Source: JANNFX01 sp031380225 (lineage in GTDB: Bacteria > Pseudomonadota > Alphaproteobacteria > Rhizobiales > Hyphomicrobiaceae). From it: DNA of 17,346 bases. The stretch spans positions 1-17,346 of the forward strand of contig JANNFX010000018.1 in assembly GCA_031380225.1 (NCBI GenBank). Reading direction: 5' to 3'. A program made the position numbers and the translations under genes. Positions 16,230 to 17,346 of the stretch are shown one piece after another; position 1 is the stretch's first letter; each line of letters begins with the position of its first letter. The notes below the pieces were generated by a model. It was given only the letters and a program-made list of their open reading frames with translations. It was not told the DNA's origin and searched no databases.

Positions 16230-16295
16230 GGGGTCAGACCCCTCACAAGAAAAATCGAAATAGAACTGGACCAGTATTGTGAGGGGTCTGACCCC
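16230..16295 (-). repeat. REP-like palindromic repeat, copy R2 (inverted orientation)
   Basis: Arms GGGGTCAGACCCCTCACAAG (16230-16249) and TTGTGAGGGGTCTGACCCC (16277-16295). Its central part matches R1, R3 and R4 only when read on the minus strand (CTGGTCCAGTTCTATTTCGA), so it faces the other copies. It sits just downstream of the transposase gene and upstream of the XRE gene. Confidence 0.85.
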
Positions 16296-16303
16296 AATTC
16301 CAG

Positions 16304-16864
16304 TCAGGGGGCTGACCCCAATGCCTGCCGCTCCATTACAAATTGCCGGTAGCTGGCCGTACCGCCGTTAGGATCGAACAGTTCCAAAATTGCATCCGTC
16401 TGCAAATCATACTGCCGCACCGTCGTGCCGAAATAAGCGCCAGCACTCGACCATGGCCAATCTTCCGGTGACGTAACTAAACCTGCTTTCACCGGGTTCA
16501 GATGAATGTACGCGCTGATATTCACGAGGTGTGAATCGTCATCAGGTAAAACTGACGTGAACCGTCCCCGGAAGATCGGCCCATCCCGGTCCCGACGGAA
16601 ATTTATTTTCTGAGTAAATGCCGACACCGATTGTTGCATCGCGTCCGACAATCGTCCTGCCGGAGTGTGAATGAGCAGGTGATAGTGGTTCGACATAAGA
16701 CAATAGCCGTGCAGTTCGGCTTGGCTGGCATTAAGCGCCTCTCTAAGTTCGGTCATAAAAATGCGCCGGTCAGTGTCGTCGGTAAACAGCGCGATGGAAT
16801 CAATCGTCCGGTTCATGACGTGATGCCATGCTCCTGGATAATCGTTGCGGCGCGCGCGAGGCAT
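16304..16864 (-). CDS. REP-associated tyrosine transposase (RAYT, Y1/HUH family)
   Basis: 186 residues from the ATG at 16864, with CAGGAGA 7-8 bases upstream. The family pattern runs in order: MPRARRNDYPGAWHHVMNR, YCLMSNHYHLLIHTP (the HUH metal site is His60 and His62), FRGRF (98-102), and SAYIHLNPVKAGLV, with Tyr119 the likely nucleophile. WPWSS (136-140) is followed by a C-terminal tail. Family knowledge: RAYTs are single-copy domesticated relatives of IS200/IS605 transposases that nick and move short REP palindromes by single-strand cleavage. Copies R3/R4 lie immediately upstream, R2 immediately downstream, and R1 one gene further, as expected for a RAYT and its repeats. The final codons and the stop lie inside a decayed repeat core (16305-16320). 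All catalytic motifs are intact, so it may be active. Confidence 0.9.
   Translation of the reverse strand: MPRARRNDYPGAWHHVMNRTIDSIALFTDDTDRRIFMTELREALNASQAELHGYCLMSNHYHLLIHTPAGRLSDAMQQSVSAFTQKINFRRDRDGPIFRGRFTSVLPDDDSHLVNISAYIHLNPVKAGLVTSPEDWPWSSAGAYFGTTVRQYDLQTDAILELFDPNGGTASYRQFVMERQALGSAP
16305..16320 (-). repeat. Decayed REP core at the transposase 3' end
   Basis: CAGGGGGCTGACCCCA is the repeat core with a changed centre. It supplies the last three to four codons and the TGA of the transposase frame, suggesting the gene end was set by an old repeat junction. Confidence 0.6.
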
Positions 16865-16888
16865 ATTTTTTCTCCTGACAAGCCCGCG

Positions 16889-16958
16889 ATCTGGGGTCAG
16901 ACCCCTCACACGATTGGTGCAGAACTATTTCGAACTTTCTTGTGAGGTGTCAGACCCC
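16889..16958 (+). repeat. REP-like palindromic repeat, copy R3
   Basis: Begins GATCTGGGGTCAGACCCC and ends TTGTGAGGTGTCAGACCCC. The right arm has GGTGTC in place of GGGGTC, weakening the hairpin. It forms a direct tandem with R4 after a 7-base gap. Its left part lies just upstream of the transposase start. Confidence 0.85.
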
Positions 16959-16965
16959 TTTCGTG

Positions 16966-17035
16966 ATCTGGGGTCAGACCCCTCACACGATTGACCCAGA
17001 ACTATTTCGAACTTTCTTGTGAGGGGTCTGACCCC
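16966..17035 (+). repeat. REP-like palindromic repeat, copy R4
   Basis: Near-identical to R3 over about 70 bases. The differences are ACC for GTG after CGATTG, GGGG for GGTG, and T for A in the right core. Arms 16970-16990 and 17015-17035 pair almost fully. It ends 49 bases past the stop of the FGE-like gene, for which it could serve as terminator. Confidence 0.85.
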
Positions 17036-17084
17036 ATCAGTCTGATAGTAGCGTGTTCAGCGTTGGGCAGACGCATGGATCGGC

Positions 17085-17346
17085 TCACTCAAGAGTTCTG
17101 GCAACTCGGAAGCCCACATTGTTGTTACGGTTGCCTGGGGTGTTCCTGTCGCGGTTGGCCGAACGGAAGAAGTCTGGGCTGAAATACCAGGAACCGCCGC
17201 GGACGACGCGGAAAGAACAATTTGACGGGTTGGCGGCAGCCCCATCGGTAGGAGCGCTCTTGTAGCTGTCAGCGGAGCAGTCTTGCACCCATTCCCAGAC
17301 GTTGCCGTGCATGTCGTAGAGGCCGAAGGCGTTGGGCTTGAAGGAG
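17085..17346 (-). CDS. Formylglycine-generating-enzyme-fold protein, C-terminal part (5' end outside window)
   Basis: The minus-strand frame is open to the window edge, giving the last 86 residues of a longer protein. FGLYDMHGNVWEWVQDC, then VVRGGSWYFSPDFFRSANR and NRNNNVGFRVAR are the conserved end of the FGE-sulfatase / C-type-lectin-like fold. True FGE oxidises a sulfatase cysteine to formylglycine using copper; many bacterial members have other or unknown roles, and the catalytic cysteines cannot be judged from this fragment. The terminal segment is rich in AAC/AAT codons between RGGSW and GFRVAR (residues coded at 17112-17189). That is the layout of variable regions in proteins diversified by retroelements. 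Downstream are REP copies R4 and R3 and the transposase; no reverse transcriptase is seen. Confidence 0.85.
   Translation of the reverse strand, partial: SFKPNAFGLYDMHGNVWEWVQDCSADSYKSAPTDGAAANPSNCSFRVVRGGSWYFSPDFFRSANRDRNTPGNRNNNVGFRVARTLE

Noticed and set aside
16889..17035. Short CRISPR-like array
   Set aside because: Only two tandem near-identical units separated by 7 bases, with no spacers and no cas genes; the units are palindromic REP elements.
16304..17346. Template repeat or reverse transcriptase of a diversity-generating retroelement next to the FGE-like gene
   Set aside because: No second copy of the Asn-rich segment and no reverse transcriptase motifs were found in the window; the neighbour is a Y1 transposase.

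Overview
The window reads as a GC-rich alphaproteobacterial chromosome segment, most likely from the Hyphomicrobiales (Rhizobiales). The main reasons are a full-length CckA-type hybrid histidine kinase with membrane anchor, PAS regions and receiver, a Zur repressor of alphaproteobacterial type, a FliO-like small membrane protein, and a very large MscS-type channel with a periplasmic coiled-coil domain. No rRNA, tRNA, CRISPR array or phage module was seen.

Layout. 1-585: C-terminal part of an RTX calcium-binding exoprotein, closed by a strong terminator. 733-1084: small secreted four-cysteine protein on the minus strand with its own terminator. 1173-1190: perfect 18-bp palindrome in the divergent intergenic region. 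1393-3829: three co-directional genes, an orphan ParA-type ATPase, a small Pro/Gln-linker protein of unknown function, and a radical-SAM KamA/EpmB-like aminomutase. 3841-7299 (minus): a 1003-residue mechanosensitive channel whose C-terminal domain is tandemly duplicated, preceded by a FliO-like membrane protein. 7665-10259: CckA. 10345-11349: an MDR-type oxidoreductase. 11377-11468: a large intergenic inverted repeat between convergent genes. 11476-14883 (minus): an unrecognised 1135-residue multi-membrane, coiled-coil protein, divergent from zur (15202-15744).

15745-17346 is the accessory end. It holds a solitary HigA/NadS-like antitoxin-type regulator, a REP-associated tyrosine transposase (RAYT), and four copies of a 66-70 bp palindromic repeat with core GGGGTCAGACCCC. 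One copy is inverted and two are in tandem. Last comes the C-terminal end of a formylglycine-generating-enzyme-fold protein whose terminal segment looks like the variable region of a diversity-generating retroelement target. No reverse transcriptase or template repeat is visible here.

Most of the window is ordinary housekeeping and regulatory sequence. The points most worth a second look are the FGE-fold putative variable region beside the REP/RAYT cluster, the duplicated MscS C-terminal domain, the ParA plus linker-protein pair, and the large unknown membrane protein.
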